64,000 bases of DNA from Aliidiomarina sp. B3213 (GCF_003290085.1 NZ_QMKJ01000002.1:496001-560000); one strand, 5' to 3'. Positions 20,701-29,163 are shown, numbered from the stretch's first letter. Numbers and translations: made by a program. Notes: generated by a model not told the origin, from the sequence alone.

Positions 20701-20781
20701 GGGGTTCCTCAGCTAGCTGATTTCTGACCCAAGCTGCCTATATTTTGGCAGCAGCCAACAGATTTCGTCACAATCCGTCCG

Positions 20782-20817
20782 CCTGTGTTCGGTTGTAAGA
20801 TGAAGTCGGAACACAGG
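20782..20817 (-). promoter_or_regulatory. Stem-loop in rplL-rpoB intergenic region
   Basis: CCTGTGTTC and GAACACAGG form a 9-bp stem with an 18-nt interior. It lies downstream of the attenuator in the rpoB leader, where E. coli carries an RNase III processing hairpin. An equivalent role here is inference from position. Confidence 0.55.
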
Positions 20818-20840
20818 AAACCGACCTATCCTTTTTAGCG

Positions 20841-20872
20841 CAAAAAGGCTGGTGATTGTAAAATCACCAGCC
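20841..20872 (-). terminator. rplL-rpoB attenuator
   Basis: Minus-strand reading gives an 11-bp perfect stem GGCTGGTGATT / AATCACCAGCC with a 4-nt loop, followed directly by five T. This is the position of the E. coli attenuator, which lets only part of ribosomal-protein transcription continue into rpoBC. Confidence 0.85.
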
Positions 20873-20908
20873 TAAAGCCTTTTACGGCCTTAATTCAAGT
20901 TAAGAGTA

Positions 20909-21289
20909 TTACTTAACTTCAACTTCAGCACCAGCTTCTTCAAGCTGCTTCTTCAGTTCTTCGGCTTCGTCTTTAGACACGCCTTCTTTAACTGCTACTG
21001 GAGCAGACTCAACCATTGCTTTAGCTTCTTTCAAGCCAAGGCCAGTTGCGCCGCGTACAGCTTTGATTGCAGCAACTTTGTTACCGCCAGCAGCTTTAAG
21101 TACTACGTCAAATTCAGTTTTCTCTTCCGCCGCACCAGCGTCACCGCCTGCAGCTGGACCAGCAGCTACTGCAACAGCAGCAGAAGCGTCAACACCGAAT
21201 TTTTCTTCAGCAGCTTCGATCAACTCAACCAATTCCATAACTGGCATTTCAGCGATCGCGTTTAAGATATCTTCTTTAGTCAGAGCCAT
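20909..21289 (-). CDS. rplL: 50S ribosomal protein L7/L12
   Basis: Stalk protein that recruits translational GTPases. It has 126 residues: N-terminal dimerisation helices ([23 protein letters not shown]), an Ala/Gly-rich hinge ([24 protein letters not shown]) and a C-terminal factor-binding domain with [24 protein letters not shown]. It lies 49 nt downstream of rplJ and is the last ribosomal gene before the attenuator. Confidence 0.98.
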   Translation of the reverse strand: MALTKEDILNAIAEMPVMELVELIEAAEEKFGVDASAAVAVAAGPAAGGDAGAAEEKTEFDVVLKAAGGNKVAAIKAVRGATGLGLKEAKAMVESAPVAVKEGVSKDEAEELKKQLEEAGAEVEVK

Positions 21290-21338
21290 TTCTCTAAACT
21301 CCCGGGTTTAAGTAAATAAAAATAAATTGTTAAGTCGC

Positions 21339-21857
21339 TTATTTGGCGTCTTTGATTGCAGACATAACGCGAACGAATTTCGTAGGTACTTCGTTGATAG
21401 TACGAACAAATTTCGATACAGGCGCTTTGAATGTCGCAAGCAATTTGGCCAACGCTTCGTCGCGTGTTGGAAGTGATGCTACAGCGTCTAACTTCTCAGG
21501 ACCTAGTAGGCCAGAGCCGAGAGAAAGTGCAGTCACTTGCAGTTTCTTGTTTTCCTTAGCGAAATCTTTAAACAGACGAGCTGCTCCGCCAGGTGCTTCA
21601 ATAGAGAAGCCATAAACAAGAGGACCTGTTAGTGCCGGATCCATGTCTTCGAACTTAGTGCCTTGTAAAGCGCGCTTCGCCAAAGTGTTACGAATAACTT
21701 TTAAGTAAACACCTTGCTCACGAGCTTGTGCACGAAGTACGGTCATGTCCGCTACTTCCATACCACGATACTCAGCAACAGCGACGGATAGAGCTTCTGA
21801 AGCTACTTCGTTAACTTCTTTAACGATCAGCTTTTTTGCTTCTAAACCTAGTGCCAC
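21339..21857 (-). CDS. rplJ: 50S ribosomal protein L10
   Basis: Anchors L7/L12 dimers to the ribosome and, as the L10-L12 complex, represses its own mRNA. I place the start at the GTG at 21857, giving [18 protein letters not shown] and 172 residues. An in-frame GTG three codons upstream lies inside the Shine-Dalgarno GAGGTGAT, so it is unlikely to initiate. The rRNA-binding [15 protein letters not shown] segment and the long C-terminal helix are present. A conserved L10 leader precedes the gene. Confidence 0.96.
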   Translation of the reverse strand: MALGLEAKKLIVKEVNEVASEALSVAVAEYRGMEVADMTVLRAQAREQGVYLKVIRNTLAKRALQGTKFEDMDPALTGPLVYGFSIEAPGGAARLFKDFAKENKKLQVTALSLGSGLLGPEKLDAVASLPTRDEALAKLLATFKAPVSKFVRTINEVPTKFVRVMSAIKDAK

Positions 21858-21984
21858 TAGTATCACCTCGTTTTTTAAGGGAAACGGAAAAACCGTACCC
21901 TATCGTTACAATTTGGTGAGCTCGCATAATGCTTACTCACCGCTTTGTCACGGTGAATCTCTTACCCAGAGAGTCTGAGTCGGA

Positions 21985-22108
21985 TATCACCATCTGCGCA
22001 GGCCCTTCTCAAAGAAGAAGCAATTAAGTTCGTGCCTCGCGGCATGAACACCTGCGGTCTTGGATGAGAGCCACTTCAACAACTACTTGAGGAGGCGACT
22101 CCAACCCT
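21985..22108 (-). promoter_or_regulatory. L10 leader (autogenous control element)
   Basis: On the minus strand the leader holds AGGGTTGGAG, then GACCGCAGG, and about 50 nt later the pairing partner CCTGCGCAGATGGTGA. These segments match the conserved core of the E. coli rplJ leader that binds the L10-L12 complex. It lies between rplA and rplJ in a 275-nt gap. Binding here is expected to couple rplJ and rplL translation to free L10. Confidence 0.87.
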
Positions 22109-22132
22109 AAAACCATGCTTTATACGTCGCGA

Positions 22133-22834
22133 TTAACCGCGCGCGTCTAAAGTACCTTGATCAACGCGAACGCCAGCACCCATAGTGGTTGAAAGGCTTA
22201 CGCGGCTGATGTAAGTACCTTTGGCTGAAGAAGGCTTCGCTTTCTTCAATGCAACCAAAAGTGCTTCTAAGTTTTCTTTCAATTTCGCATCTTCGAAATC
22301 TACACGACCGATGGTGCAGTGAATGATACCGTTCTTGTCGTTACGGTAGCGTACCTGACCAGCTTTCGCGTTTTGTACAGCTGTTTCAACGTCTGGAGTA
22401 ACCGTACCAGTTTTAGGGTTAGGCATAAGACCACGAGGACCTAATACTTGACCCAACTGACCAACAACGCGCATTGCGTCTGGAGTTGCGATTACCACGT
22501 CAAAATTCATTTCACCTTTCTTCACCTGTTCAGCAAGGTCTTCCATGCCTACTAAGTCAGCGCCCGCAGCTTTTGCTTTATCTACGTTTGCGCCAGAAGT
22601 GAATACAGCTACTCGAACGTCGCGTCCTGTACCGTTAGGTAGAACAGTTGCGCCACGTACGTTTTGATCTGATTTACGAGCGTCGATGCCAAGGTTCACT
22701 GCAACGTCTACGCTTTCAGTGAATTTAGCAGTCGCTAATTTTTTCAATAAGCCAATCGCTTCAGTTACGTCGTAGTCACGAGTACTATCGATCGCTTCGC
22801 GGATTGCTTTCATACGCTTAGTTAAACGTGCCAT
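22133..22834 (-). CDS. rplA: 50S ribosomal protein L1
   Basis: Binds 23S rRNA at the mobile stalk near the E site. The 233-residue length is standard. Recognisable: [20 protein letters not shown] at the start, then [20 protein letters not shown], and the second-domain motif [17 protein letters not shown]. It is 3 nt behind rplK (stop at 22838), so the two are tightly coupled. In E. coli L1 represses the rplK-rplA mRNA; the leader upstream of rplK was not resolved here. Confidence 0.98.
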   Translation of the reverse strand: MARLTKRMKAIREAIDSTRDYDVTEAIGLLKKLATAKFTESVDVAVNLGIDARKSDQNVRGATVLPNGTGRDVRVAVFTSGANVDKAKAAGADLVGMEDLAEQVKKGEMNFDVVIATPDAMRVVGQLGQVLGPRGLMPNPKTGTVTPDVETAVQNAKAGQVRYRNDKNGIIHCTIGRVDFEDAKLKENLEALLVALKKAKPSSAKGTYISRVSLSTTMGAGVRVDQGTLDARG

Positions 22835-22837
22835 GAC

Positions 22838-23266
22838 TTACCCCTCTACCTTCAAGCCCATTGAACGAGCAGAACCGGCGATTGTACGCACAGCAGCGTC
22901 CATATCAGCAGCAGTTAAGTCTGGTTCTTTGGTCTTCGCGATTTCTTCCAGTTGAGCGCGCGTCACAGTACCCACTTTTTCAGTGTTAGGACGGCCAGAT
23001 CCGCTCTTGATACCTGCAGCTTTTTTCAACAAGAAAGACGCTGGAGGAGTCTTAGTAATGAACGTGAAAGAACGGTCTTCAAAGACAGTAATTTCAACTG
23101 GAACCGGAGCGCCTTTTTCTAGGCTGTCTGTTTGTGCGTTGAACGCTTTACAGAACTCCATGATGTTCACACCGTGCTGACCTAGAGCAGGACCAACCGG
23201 TGGTGAAGGGTTTGCCGCACCAGCTGCTACTTGCAGCTTAATGATGGCGGAAACTTTCTTTGCCAT
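22838..23266 (-). CDS. rplK: 50S ribosomal protein L11
   Basis: Part of the GTPase-associated centre and required for RelA activation. It has 142 residues, with the signature [20 protein letters not shown] and its proline-rich switch helix at the N-terminus. The C-terminal rRNA-binding domain includes [20 protein letters not shown]. The ATG at 23266 follows an AGAGG site. The gap to nusG contains a terminator-like hairpin, so rplKA may start from its own promoter. Confidence 0.98.
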   Translation of the reverse strand: MAKKVSAIIKLQVAAGAANPSPPVGPALGQHGVNIMEFCKAFNAQTDSLEKGAPVPVEITVFEDRSFTFITKTPPASFLLKKAAGIKSGSGRPNTEKVGTVTRAQLEEIAKTKEPDLTAADMDAAVRTIAGSARSMGLKVEG

Positions 23267-23342
23267 GATATAAACCTCTGTTTTTAGGGTTAAACGCCTC
23301 GTATACCAAGAGGAGACATACTCAAACGGCTACCCAAATTCC

Positions 23343-23375
23343 AAAAAACGGAGGCGGATTGTATAGGAATCCGCC
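23343..23375 (-). terminator. Terminator-like hairpin behind nusG
   Basis: Minus strand: GGCGGATT, 7-nt loop, AATCCGCC, then TCCG and six T. It begins 8 nt after the nusG stop. It probably ends most secE-nusG transcripts before rplK; the 4-nt gap before the T run makes it weaker than the tuf and rpoC terminators. Confidence 0.65.
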
Positions 23376-23382
23376 AGCGTGA

Positions 23383-23928
23383 TCAACCTTTTTCGACTTG
23401 ACTGAAATCCAAATCGACTGGCGTTGAACGACCAAAAATAGATACCGACACTTTCATGCGGCTTTTTTCGTAATCGACTTCTTCAACTGTACCGTTGAAA
23501 TCTGCGAACGGACCGTCGATAACACGAACCATTTCACCTGGTTCGAACAATGTTTTCGGACGTGGTTTGTCTGCAGACTCAGTAAGGCGGTTAAGAATCG
23601 CATCAGCTTCTTTTTGTGAAATTGGAGCTGGACGCTCTGCTGTTCCACCAATAAAGCCAAGAACGCGAGGCGTGCTTTTTACTAAGTGCCATGTTTCATC
23701 GTCCATAGCCATTTCAACAAGCACGTAACCTGGGAAGAACTTGCGCTCACTTTTACGTTTTTGCGTACCGCGCATTTCTACAACTTCTTCAGTAGGCACA
23801 AGAATTTGACCGAAACGGTCTTCCATACCGTGAAGCTTTACTTGCTCTTGTAGAATTTTAGAAACACGACCTTCATAGCCTGAGAAAGCTTGAACTACGT
23901 ACCAACGTTTTTTTGCTTGTTCTGCCAT
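23383..23928 (-). CDS. nusG: Transcription termination/antitermination protein NusG
   Basis: Universal elongation factor linking RNA polymerase with Rho or the ribosome. 181 residues equal the E. coli length. The N-terminal NGN domain begins [21 protein letters not shown], with [20 protein letters not shown]. The C-terminal KOW domain reads [30 protein letters not shown]. It is 19 nt downstream of secE, as in most bacteria. Confidence 0.98.
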   Translation of the reverse strand: MAEQAKKRWYVVQAFSGYEGRVSKILQEQVKLHGMEDRFGQILVPTEEVVEMRGTQKRKSERKFFPGYVLVEMAMDDETWHLVKSTPRVLGFIGGTAERPAPISQKEADAILNRLTESADKPRPKTLFEPGEMVRVIDGPFADFNGTVEEVDYEKSRMKVSVSIFGRSTPVDLDFSQVEKG

Positions 23929-23947
23929 AATTGCTCTCCCAGCCTAA

Positions 23948-24325
23948 TTAAACCGAAACGCCTGTTGCAAAGCCAACAACGCGTACAAGAATACCGTCTA
24001 AGCCCCAAAGTATAAGAGCAACTACCAATGTAGCCGCTAACACGATAAGTGTTGTATTGGTGGCTTCTTTACGCGAAGGCCAAACAACCTTGCGTACTTC
24101 AGTGCGACTTTCTTTTGCAAAACCTAAGAACTGTTTACCACGAGCTGTTGTTGCAGCGAAGAACGCCGCTGCCGCTACTAATGCAATAACGCCTAGCGCA
24201 CGGAATACAACAGAAACTTCGCCATAGTAAGAATTACCAACAACCGCAGCAGCTAAAAGCGCGATGGCGAGCACCCATTTTACGATATCCATTGGGTTTG
24301 ATTGACTCTCAGTGTTTGCACTCAT
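23948..24325 (-). CDS. secE: Preprotein translocase subunit SecE
   Basis: Essential SecYEG channel subunit in the inner membrane. Three predicted transmembrane helices, as in the long gammaproteobacterial form: IVKWVLAIALLAAAVVGNSYY, VVFRALGVIALVAAAAFFAA and the conserved last one TTLIVLAATLVVALILWGLDG, preceded by the amphipathic SRTEVRKVVWPSRKEA motif. I choose ATG 24325 (125 residues). An in-frame GTG six codons upstream would add a short extension without homology. It is the first protein gene after tRNA-Trp. Confidence 0.95.
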   Translation of the reverse strand: MSANTESQSNPMDIVKWVLAIALLAAAVVGNSYYGEVSVVFRALGVIALVAAAAFFAATTARGKQFLGFAKESRTEVRKVVWPSRKEATNTTLIVLAATLVVALILWGLDGILVRVVGFATGVSV

Positions 24326-24389
24326 GTTTTCAAAATCCTGCACATCTTTGCGTTGAAAGTGCGTACGCTACGCACACACCTAAAAATTC

Positions 24390-24466
24390 TGGCAGGGGTG
24401 GAGGGATTCGAACCCCCAACCGTCGGTTTTGGAGACCGCTGTTCTACCAATTGGAACTACACCCCT
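24390..24466 (-). tRNA. trpT: tRNA-Trp (anticodon CCA)
   Basis: A cloverleaf folds on the minus strand: acceptor AGGGGTG/CACCCCT, D arm GTTC/GAAC, anticodon loop CTCCAAA, T loop TTCGAAT and an encoded CCA end (GCCA). It sits just upstream of secE, a common gammaproteobacterial arrangement with tufB upstream. Here three protein genes separate it from tufB. Confidence 0.95.
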
Positions 24467-24570
24467 AAAACAAACTACATCCATTCATGCGATACACTAA
24501 CCTTGTGCGTTTCAAAACATGCGTTGGCATGCAAGGGAAAGTAAAGGGAAGTGACCAGAATGGACGCGTC

Positions 24571-24598
24571 ATTATACCGATAGACTCGGTAAAAGCAA
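24571..24598 (-). promoter_or_regulatory. Promoter for trpT-secE-nusG
   Basis: Minus strand: TTGCTT (24593-24598), 16-nt spacer, perfect TATAAT (24571-24576), then a GC-rich discriminator (GACGCG). It points at tRNA-Trp about 105 nt downstream. The GC discriminator is typical of stringently controlled promoters. Confidence 0.7.
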
Positions 24599-24621
24599 GC
24601 GCAGGTTGGGAGGAAATTCGC

Positions 24622-25140
24622 TTAGAATCGATAACCTATTTGCACACCGGTTGTGCTGGTATTTTCAACGTCACTAAAGCTGTAGCCGGTAAAGAAACCA
24701 ACATGAAAGCCTGACTGTTCAATGCCATTGAAAAAGTAGTTGTAGGTAGCGGCCAAACCTAGCATGGAGTCAGCGCGCCAGTATGTACTTCCATTTCTTA
24801 AGCGGGTGGTAACCTCACTTCCTAAGCTTCCCGCATATAACCCTAAGGCGTGTTTATTACTCACATCTAATAGCTGTTGTAAAAGGTCGGTTCTTTGATA
24901 AGACACGCCTACTCCGAACAGTTCCCCGTAACGGTCGGTATTACTCATAATACCTGAGGAGGCACTCAAATAAGTGTTATCGAATGTGTATCCAGCGGAA
25001 GCGCCAATTCCAGTATAATTCACCCCAACGCCTGCTGCGAACTTTAAGTCTGTCCAATCAAACTCGTCAGCTTCAGCCTTTTGCGATACCAAGCCATTTA
25101 ATACCAGTACCGCTGACAATAATAAAAATGGTTTCGCCAT
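24622..25140 (-). CDS. Small outer-membrane beta-barrel protein, function unknown
   Basis: 172 residues with a signal peptide (KPFLLLSAVLVLNGLVSQKAEA, cleavage probable before DEF). The mature protein alternates hydrophobic and polar residues with many Gly and Tyr (AAGVGVNYTGIGASAGYTF) and ends in GYRF. A terminal aromatic residue is the usual Bam recognition signal of outer-membrane barrels, so an 8-stranded barrel is likely. It is 8 nt behind the glycerophosphodiesterase gene and probably cotranscribed. It might be related to YfaZ-type proteins, but I cannot assign the family. Confidence 0.65.
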   Translation of the reverse strand: MAKPFLLLSAVLVLNGLVSQKAEADEFDWTDLKFAAGVGVNYTGIGASAGYTFDNTYLSASSGIMSNTDRYGELFGVGVSYQRTDLLQQLLDVSNKHALGLYAGSLGSEVTTRLRNGSTYWRADSMLGLAATYNYFFNGIEQSGFHVGFFTGYSFSDVENTSTTGVQIGYRF

Positions 25141-25148
25141 TACTGTTC

Positions 25149-25880
25149 CTAATCAAATGCGGGTTTAAAATGAGCGTGGTTCGTTAACAGTTCGTCTACA
25201 CCCGCCTTCAAAGCCTGCTCATGTTGCCTCTTCGTTTCAGGCAAATACCCAATAACTTTAGCACCCTGATCATGAAATCTCGACACTACGCCTTTATTTA
25301 ATATCGGAACACCTTTCAACACAGGCGGAACAGCGTAGGTTTGGTTTCGTTGGATACTGCCTAATCCGGGTAACCCGAAAAGTGCTGCCGTTCCCGCTCG
25401 GTAGCAAGCTTTGTCACGGGCCATAAACTTAGCCTTGGGAATACGGGCAGCAAGAATATCTTCATGCTGAGCGTTCCAACACAAAAATCTTGCGTGCTTT
25501 TCCAGAAAGTTCTTAACGCTATCGTCAGAAGTCAGTGCATGCAGTTTAGTAATCGTTTGCGCCGCGTTTTCCGGCTTTATATCCAGAATCCAGTCGAACT
25601 TTGAGAACTCCTCGAAGAACTCATCAAAAAACAGCAAGCGTTGTCCGTTCGGTAGCTCCACTCGTTGTAATTCAGCTCTAGACATCAGATGAATAGGTAC
25701 GAAATGGCGAGCAATCCGACCCAAATCTGGGTCGTGACACAAAACAATATGGCCGTCGCTTGAGCAGCGCAGGTCGGTTTCCAAATGAGTGAAACCATGC
25801 TCTAGCGCTGCCCTAAACGATTCGGCCGTATTTTCCGTAGTTGACTCACAGTACCCACGATGGCTAATCCATGTGGTCAC
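25149..25880 (-). CDS. Glycerophosphodiester phosphodiesterase family protein
   Basis: Hydrolyses glycerophosphodiesters to glycerol-3-phosphate and an alcohol, supporting phospholipid turnover. The GDPD TIM-barrel signature is clear: SHRGYCESTTENTAESF with the catalytic HRG, then HLETDLRCSSDGHIVLCHDP with the metal-binding E-x-D and the second catalytic histidine. 243 residues and no signal peptide, so cytoplasmic like UgpQ. It follows the DUF4382 gene by 26 nt and precedes the barrel gene by 8 nt, on the same strand. Confidence 0.9.
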   Translation of the reverse strand: MTTWISHRGYCESTTENTAESFRAALEHGFTHLETDLRCSSDGHIVLCHDPDLGRIARHFVPIHLMSRAELQRVELPNGQRLLFFDEFFEEFSKFDWILDIKPENAAQTITKLHALTSDDSVKNFLEKHARFLCWNAQHEDILAARIPKAKFMARDKACYRAGTAALFGLPGLGSIQRNQTYAVPPVLKGVPILNKGVVSRFHDQGAKVIGYLPETKRQHEQALKAGVDELLTNHAHFKPAFD

Positions 25881-25906
25881 GTCGATATCTCCTCTTTAGC
25901 GACGAA

Positions 25907-26881
25907 TTATTCTTCTGTTTCTTCGACGAGAAGTTCTAATGTATCGCCGGCAATGACTTCGATATCTTGTGTGTGAATAAAGTTCAATGTGTCTTCTGCG
26001 GTTGGGTCGTCTTCCGTGTCACATGTTAAGCCCAGCGTATAAGGGCCAGCAGCTACGAAACCAATTTCAAATGGGTATTCCATAGCTCCGTCATAATACA
26101 CCGCTACACTCGCATAAGGATCTGACTCGTTGTCTTGGTTGTCTTGCATGTCTTCAACTGCAACACCTGCGCCTTCATAAAAGTACACCGACGCTACAGG
26201 AACAGATGCGTCTTCAGGGGCTACCGTACACTCGTTGTTGGTCAACAGCGCTTCGTCTAATCGACCATTGATATTACCGGTTTCGGCATTATCCACCAAA
26301 CGAACACCTCGCGGCTTCAATTGGTATTGGCCAAGACCTGGAGGCGCAACAAGAGCCTGTCTAAGTTCAAATTCTAAGGTGTAGTTAAAAGTTTGGTTCG
26401 CCGTCAGCGTTAAACCATCAAGACGTAGTTGGTTGGAAGGAACGCGTAACGAAACTGTCTCGCCTCCGATAGTTTCTACGTAACTACCATTGTCAGCGAT
26501 ATTTAAGCGAAATTGCCCGTACTCACCTGGCTCAACTTCAACGCCTTCGATGAAGTCGCTCGAATTCGCACCTTGCAGGGTTAGCAAATCAAACCCGTGC
26601 GTATTTGGAATAACATTTCCAGTATTGTCGGTACACATGTCGTTAGGACCAACGACACCTTCGTCACCTACATTCATAGTTACCGGGTCGCCGTTACCCA
26701 CAAGTTCAATACCTGAAAAGCACACAACTACTTTGTTTGCGTTTTCTACAGGAGCATCACTCACTCCAAGACTGAAGACAGCTGGTCCGCTGTTTGAAGA
26801 ACTGTCGGAGCCACAACCGGCTACGCCCAACACCAGAAAAGCAGGTGCAAGTATTGCTTTGGTTAGTACTGAATTGTTCAT
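25907..26881 (-). CDS. DUF4382-type lipoprotein
   Basis: A 324-residue secreted protein with a lipoprotein signal ending in VAGC (Cys23), followed by a Ser-rich linker (GSDSSSNSG). The mature domain begins FSLGVSDAPVENANKVVVCFSGIELVG, characteristic of DUF4382. The composition is acidic and the fold probably beta-sandwich. Function is unknown; such proteins occur on the surfaces of marine Gram-negative bacteria. It is the first gene of a possible three-gene unit with the phosphodiesterase and the barrel protein, inserted between tufB and tRNA-Trp. Confidence 0.8.
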   Translation of the reverse strand: MNNSVLTKAILAPAFLVLGVAGCGSDSSSNSGPAVFSLGVSDAPVENANKVVVCFSGIELVGNGDPVTMNVGDEGVVGPNDMCTDNTGNVIPNTHGFDLLTLQGANSSDFIEGVEVEPGEYGQFRLNIADNGSYVETIGGETVSLRVPSNQLRLDGLTLTANQTFNYTLEFELRQALVAPPGLGQYQLKPRGVRLVDNAETGNINGRLDEALLTNNECTVAPEDASVPVASVYFYEGAGVAVEDMQDNQDNESDPYASVAVYYDGAMEYPFEIGFVAAGPYTLGLTCDTEDDPTAEDTLNFIHTQDIEVIAGDTLELLVEETEE

Positions 26882-26963
26882 AAATACTCCTAGCTACACT
26901 AATTTATGTACCCAGAGTGTAGAATATTATCCGCTAATATTCAGCCGCTTTACAGAAATATTG

Positions 26964-26992
26964 CACAATGGGGTCAGAGCACTCAGTGCACA
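26964..26992. repeat. Partial tandem duplication of a REP arm
   Basis: A 25-nt unit ending ...AGAGCACTCAGTG is repeated immediately (period 25, starting CACAATGGGG at 26964 and again at 26989). The first copy has only the left arm and loop, and the second runs on into the complete palindrome. It looks like a slippage or template-switch product at the outer end of the module behind tufB. Confidence 0.85.
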
Positions 26993-27189
26993 ATGGGGTC
27001 AGAGCACTCAGTGCTCTGACCCCGTCTTCAATATCGCTCTAAGCCATAGGCTTTGGGGGTTTCAGAGAAATTCTAAGAGGCTCCGCGCAATCCCCCTGTT
27101 GAAGCTGAGTTTACCTCTTAATCTATTGTTTATAACAACCTTTTCCTAAAAAACAAATGGGGTCAGAGCACCTAGTGCTCTGACCCCAT
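26993..27189. repeat. REP-spacer-REP module, copy 2
   Basis: Same 197-nt arrangement as at 6708-6904: an outer palindrome (26993-27025), a 131-nt spacer, and an inner perfect 15-bp palindrome (27157-27189). I count about three substitutions between copies: one in the outer loop and two in the spacer. Its inner border lies 12 nt from the tuf-tail duplicate, as in copy 1. Confidence 0.9.
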
Positions 27190-27203
27190 CTTCTTTTGCG
27201 TAC

Positions 27204-27229
27204 AAAAAAGCCCGCTCGAAGCGGGCTTT
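27204..27229 (-). terminator. Duplicated tuf terminator, outer copy behind tufB
   Basis: Same stem-loop as the tufB terminator, with one loop change (GCTCGAAGC instead of GCACGAAGC) and both A and T runs intact. Part of the 98-nt tail duplicate 27201-27298. Confidence 0.75.
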
Positions 27230-27253
27230 TCAATTCAGCTTGCTAGCTCTAGA

Positions 27254-27298
27254 TTAGTCTACAATCTTAGATACTACGCCAGCACCTACTGTACGGCC
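27254..27298 (-). pseudogene. tuf: Fragment of tuf: last 14 codons and stop
   Basis: Encodes [14 protein letters not shown] plus TAA, in the same orientation as tufB and 193 nt beyond its end. It is identical to the fragment behind tufA and to the C-terminus of both intact genes. It is not an expressed gene. Confidence 0.9.
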
Positions 27299-27438
27299 TC
27301 CGGCTGAACATAGAGGCAAATACGTCCATGTAGCATCGCTCCGGCTCGGCCTCCATGCCTCACGTTAAAACCTGAGCGAGATGTACTCGCTCTTTCCGGT
27401 TTTAACCCTACCCGCAAACCGTGAAGCTGGCCTCCAAA
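27299..27438. repeat. Palindromic insert between duplicated tuf tails (type 2)
   Basis: This 140-nt insert is flanked by GGCCTCC heptamers (27295-27301, 27429-27435), like the tufA insert. The shared ends (TCCGGC on the left, about 27 nt on the right) match type 1 but the interior does not. It holds a compound hairpin: GTTAAAACC (27364-27372) pairs with GGTTTTAAC (27398-27406) and encloses GAGCGAG/CTCGCTC. A second long-range pair is GAGGCA/TGCCTC around 27313-27361. It resembles dispersed intergenic palindromic repeats of gammaproteobacteria, from general recollection. Confidence 0.8.
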
Positions 27439-27441
27439 TAC

Positions 27442-27467
27442 AAAAAAGCCCGCACGAAGCGGGCTTT
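27442..27467 (-). terminator. tufB intrinsic terminator
   Basis: Identical in sequence to the tufA terminator and at the same distance (25 nt) from the stop codon: GC-rich stem, 4-5 nt loop and T run on the minus strand. Confidence 0.9.
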
Positions 27468-27491
27468 TCAATTCAGCTTGCTAGCTCTAGA

Positions 27492-28676
27492 TTAGTCTAC
27501 AATCTTAGATACTACGCCAGCACCTACTGTACGGCCACCTTCACGGATTGCAAAGCGTAAACCTTCGTCCATCGCGATTGGCGCAATCAAGTCTACAACG
27601 AATTTAACGTTGTCACCTGGCATGACCATCTCTACGCCTTCTGGCAACTGTACCGCACCTGTTACGTCCGTTGTACGGAAGTAGAACTGTGGACGGTAGC
27701 CTTTGAAGAATGGAGTGTGACGTCCACCTTCTTCTTTGCTCAGTACGTATACTTCCGCTTCAAATTTAGTGTGCGGAGTAATTGTGCCTGGCTTCGCCAA
27801 TACTTGACCACGTTGAATCTCTTCACGCTTCGTACCACGTAGCAACGCACCGATGTTCTCACCTGCACGACCTTCGTCTAGAAGCTTACGGAACATCTCT
27901 ACACCCGTTACTGTAGTCTTCGTAGTGTCTTTGATACCTACGATTTCTACTTCGTCACCAGTGTTTACGATACCGCGCTCTACACGACCTGTTACTACCG
28001 TACCACGACCTGAAATTGAGAATACATCTTCAATCGGCATCAAGAACGGCTTGTCGATGTCACGCTCTGGCTCTGGGATGTATGAATCTAAAGCTTCTGC
28101 TAGCTCTACAATCTTCTTCTCCCAAGCTTCGTCGCCTTCCAACGCTTTCAACGCTGAACCTTGGATTACTGGCAAGTCATCACCAGGGAATTCGTATTCT
28201 GAAAGCAATTCACGTACTTCCATTTCTACCAATTCCAACAACTCTTCATCGTCTACCATGTCACATTTGTTCATGAATACTACGATGTAAGGTACACCTA
28301 CCTGACGTGACAACAAGATGTGCTCACGTGTTTGTGGCATTGGGCCGTCAGTAGACGCTACAACCAAAATTGCGCCGTCCATCTGCGCCGCACCCGTGAT
28401 CATGTTCTTAACATAGTCAGCGTGACCTGGGCAGTCTACGTGCGCGTAGTGGCGTGTTGGCGTGTCGTATTCAACGTGTGACGTTGAAATCGTGATACCA
28501 CGCTCACGCTCTTCTGGTGCGTTATCGATTGCTGCGAAGTCTTTTGCAGCACCACCATAAGTTTTTGCCAAAACCGTTGTGATTGCAGCGGTTAGAGTAG
28601 TTTTACCGTGGTCAACGTGACCAATTGTACCTACGTTAACGTGCGGTTTTGAACGTTCAAACTTCTCTTTAGCCAT
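27492..28676 (-). CDS. tufB: Elongation factor Tu (tRNA-linked copy)
   Basis: Second EF-Tu gene, with 394 residues identical to the tufA product. [17 protein letters not shown] and NKCDMVD motifs are intact, so both copies should be functional. It follows a four-tRNA cluster (28782-29163), the classic thrU-tyrU-glyT-thrT-tufB arrangement, with a 105-nt gap. The ribosome binding site is GGAGAGAGG, 5-6 nt from the ATG. The first ~20 codons carry the only base differences from tufA that I see. Confidence 0.99.
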   Translation of the reverse strand: MAKEKFERSKPHVNVGTIGHVDHGKTTLTAAITTVLAKTYGGAAKDFAAIDNAPEERERGITISTSHVEYDTPTRHYAHVDCPGHADYVKNMITGAAQMDGAILVVASTDGPMPQTREHILLSRQVGVPYIVVFMNKCDMVDDEELLELVEMEVRELLSEYEFPGDDLPVIQGSALKALEGDEAWEKKIVELAEALDSYIPEPERDIDKPFLMPIEDVFSISGRGTVVTGRVERGIVNTGDEVEIVGIKDTTKTTVTGVEMFRKLLDEGRAGENIGALLRGTKREEIQRGQVLAKPGTITPHTKFEAEVYVLSKEEGGRHTPFFKGYRPQFYFRTTDVTGAVQLPEGVEMVMPGDNVKFVVDLIAPIAMDEGLRFAIREGGRTVGAGVVSKIVD

Positions 28677-28781
28677 GACAGCCTCTCTCCAGATTATGCG
28701 ATCCCAACGGACGCGATCTTTGGTTGTAAATTAAATTCGTTTAAATTTTAAATTAAATAGGGAGGATAGCACAAATGAGCC

Positions 28782-28857
28782 TGGTGCTGATAGGCGGATT
28801 TGAACCGCCGACCTCACCCTTACCAAGGGTGCGCTCTACCAACTGAGCTATATCAGC
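28782..28857 (-). tRNA. thrT: tRNA-Thr (anticodon GGT)
   Basis: 76-nt cloverleaf on the minus strand: acceptor GCTGATA/TATCAGC, D loop with AGTTGGTAGA, anticodon loop TTGGTAA, T loop TTCAAAT, encoded CCA. Last of four tRNAs before tufB. Confidence 0.96.
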
Positions 28858-28874
28858 ATGCGGCTTATTTCTAA

Positions 28875-28949
<75 letters not shown>

Positions 28950-28984
28950 ATTCAGAACTGGGCTACCTCGGACCTATAAAAAAA

Positions 28985-29069
28985 TGGTGGAGGGGGCAGG
29001 ATTCGAACCTGCGAAGGCTGAGCCGTCAGATTTACAGTCTGATCCCTTTGGCCACTCGGGAACCCCTCC
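28985..29069 (-). tRNA. tyrU: tRNA-Tyr (anticodon GTA)
   Basis: 85-nt tRNA with the long variable arm typical of bacterial tRNA-Tyr: acceptor GGAGGGG/CCCCTCC, anticodon loop CTGTAAA, T loop TTCGAAT, encoded CCA. Confidence 0.96.
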
Positions 29070-29087
29070 CCGATTTTTCTAAAAAGT

Positions 29088-29163
<76 letters not shown>

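Noticed and set aside
21858-21866. Upstream GTG as the rplJ start
   Set aside because: It is part of the Shine-Dalgarno GAGGTGAT; the next in-frame GTG gives the normal L10 N-terminus.
27364-27406. Possible integron attC site, because of GTTAAAA and TTTTAAC ends
   Set aside because: The ends do not fit the GTTRRRY/RYYYAAC core sites, the arms pair without extrahelical bases, and no integrase or cassette is nearby.
27286-27471. Open frame of 61 codons on the minus strand across the tufB insert and terminator
   Set aside because: It consists of palindromic repeat and terminator sequence, has no ribosome binding site and reads through a duplicated tuf tail in another frame.
27492-28676. Suspected assembly duplication of tuf
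   Set aside because: The two copies have different neighbours, different 5' ends and different downstream inserts, and two tuf genes are usual in this class.
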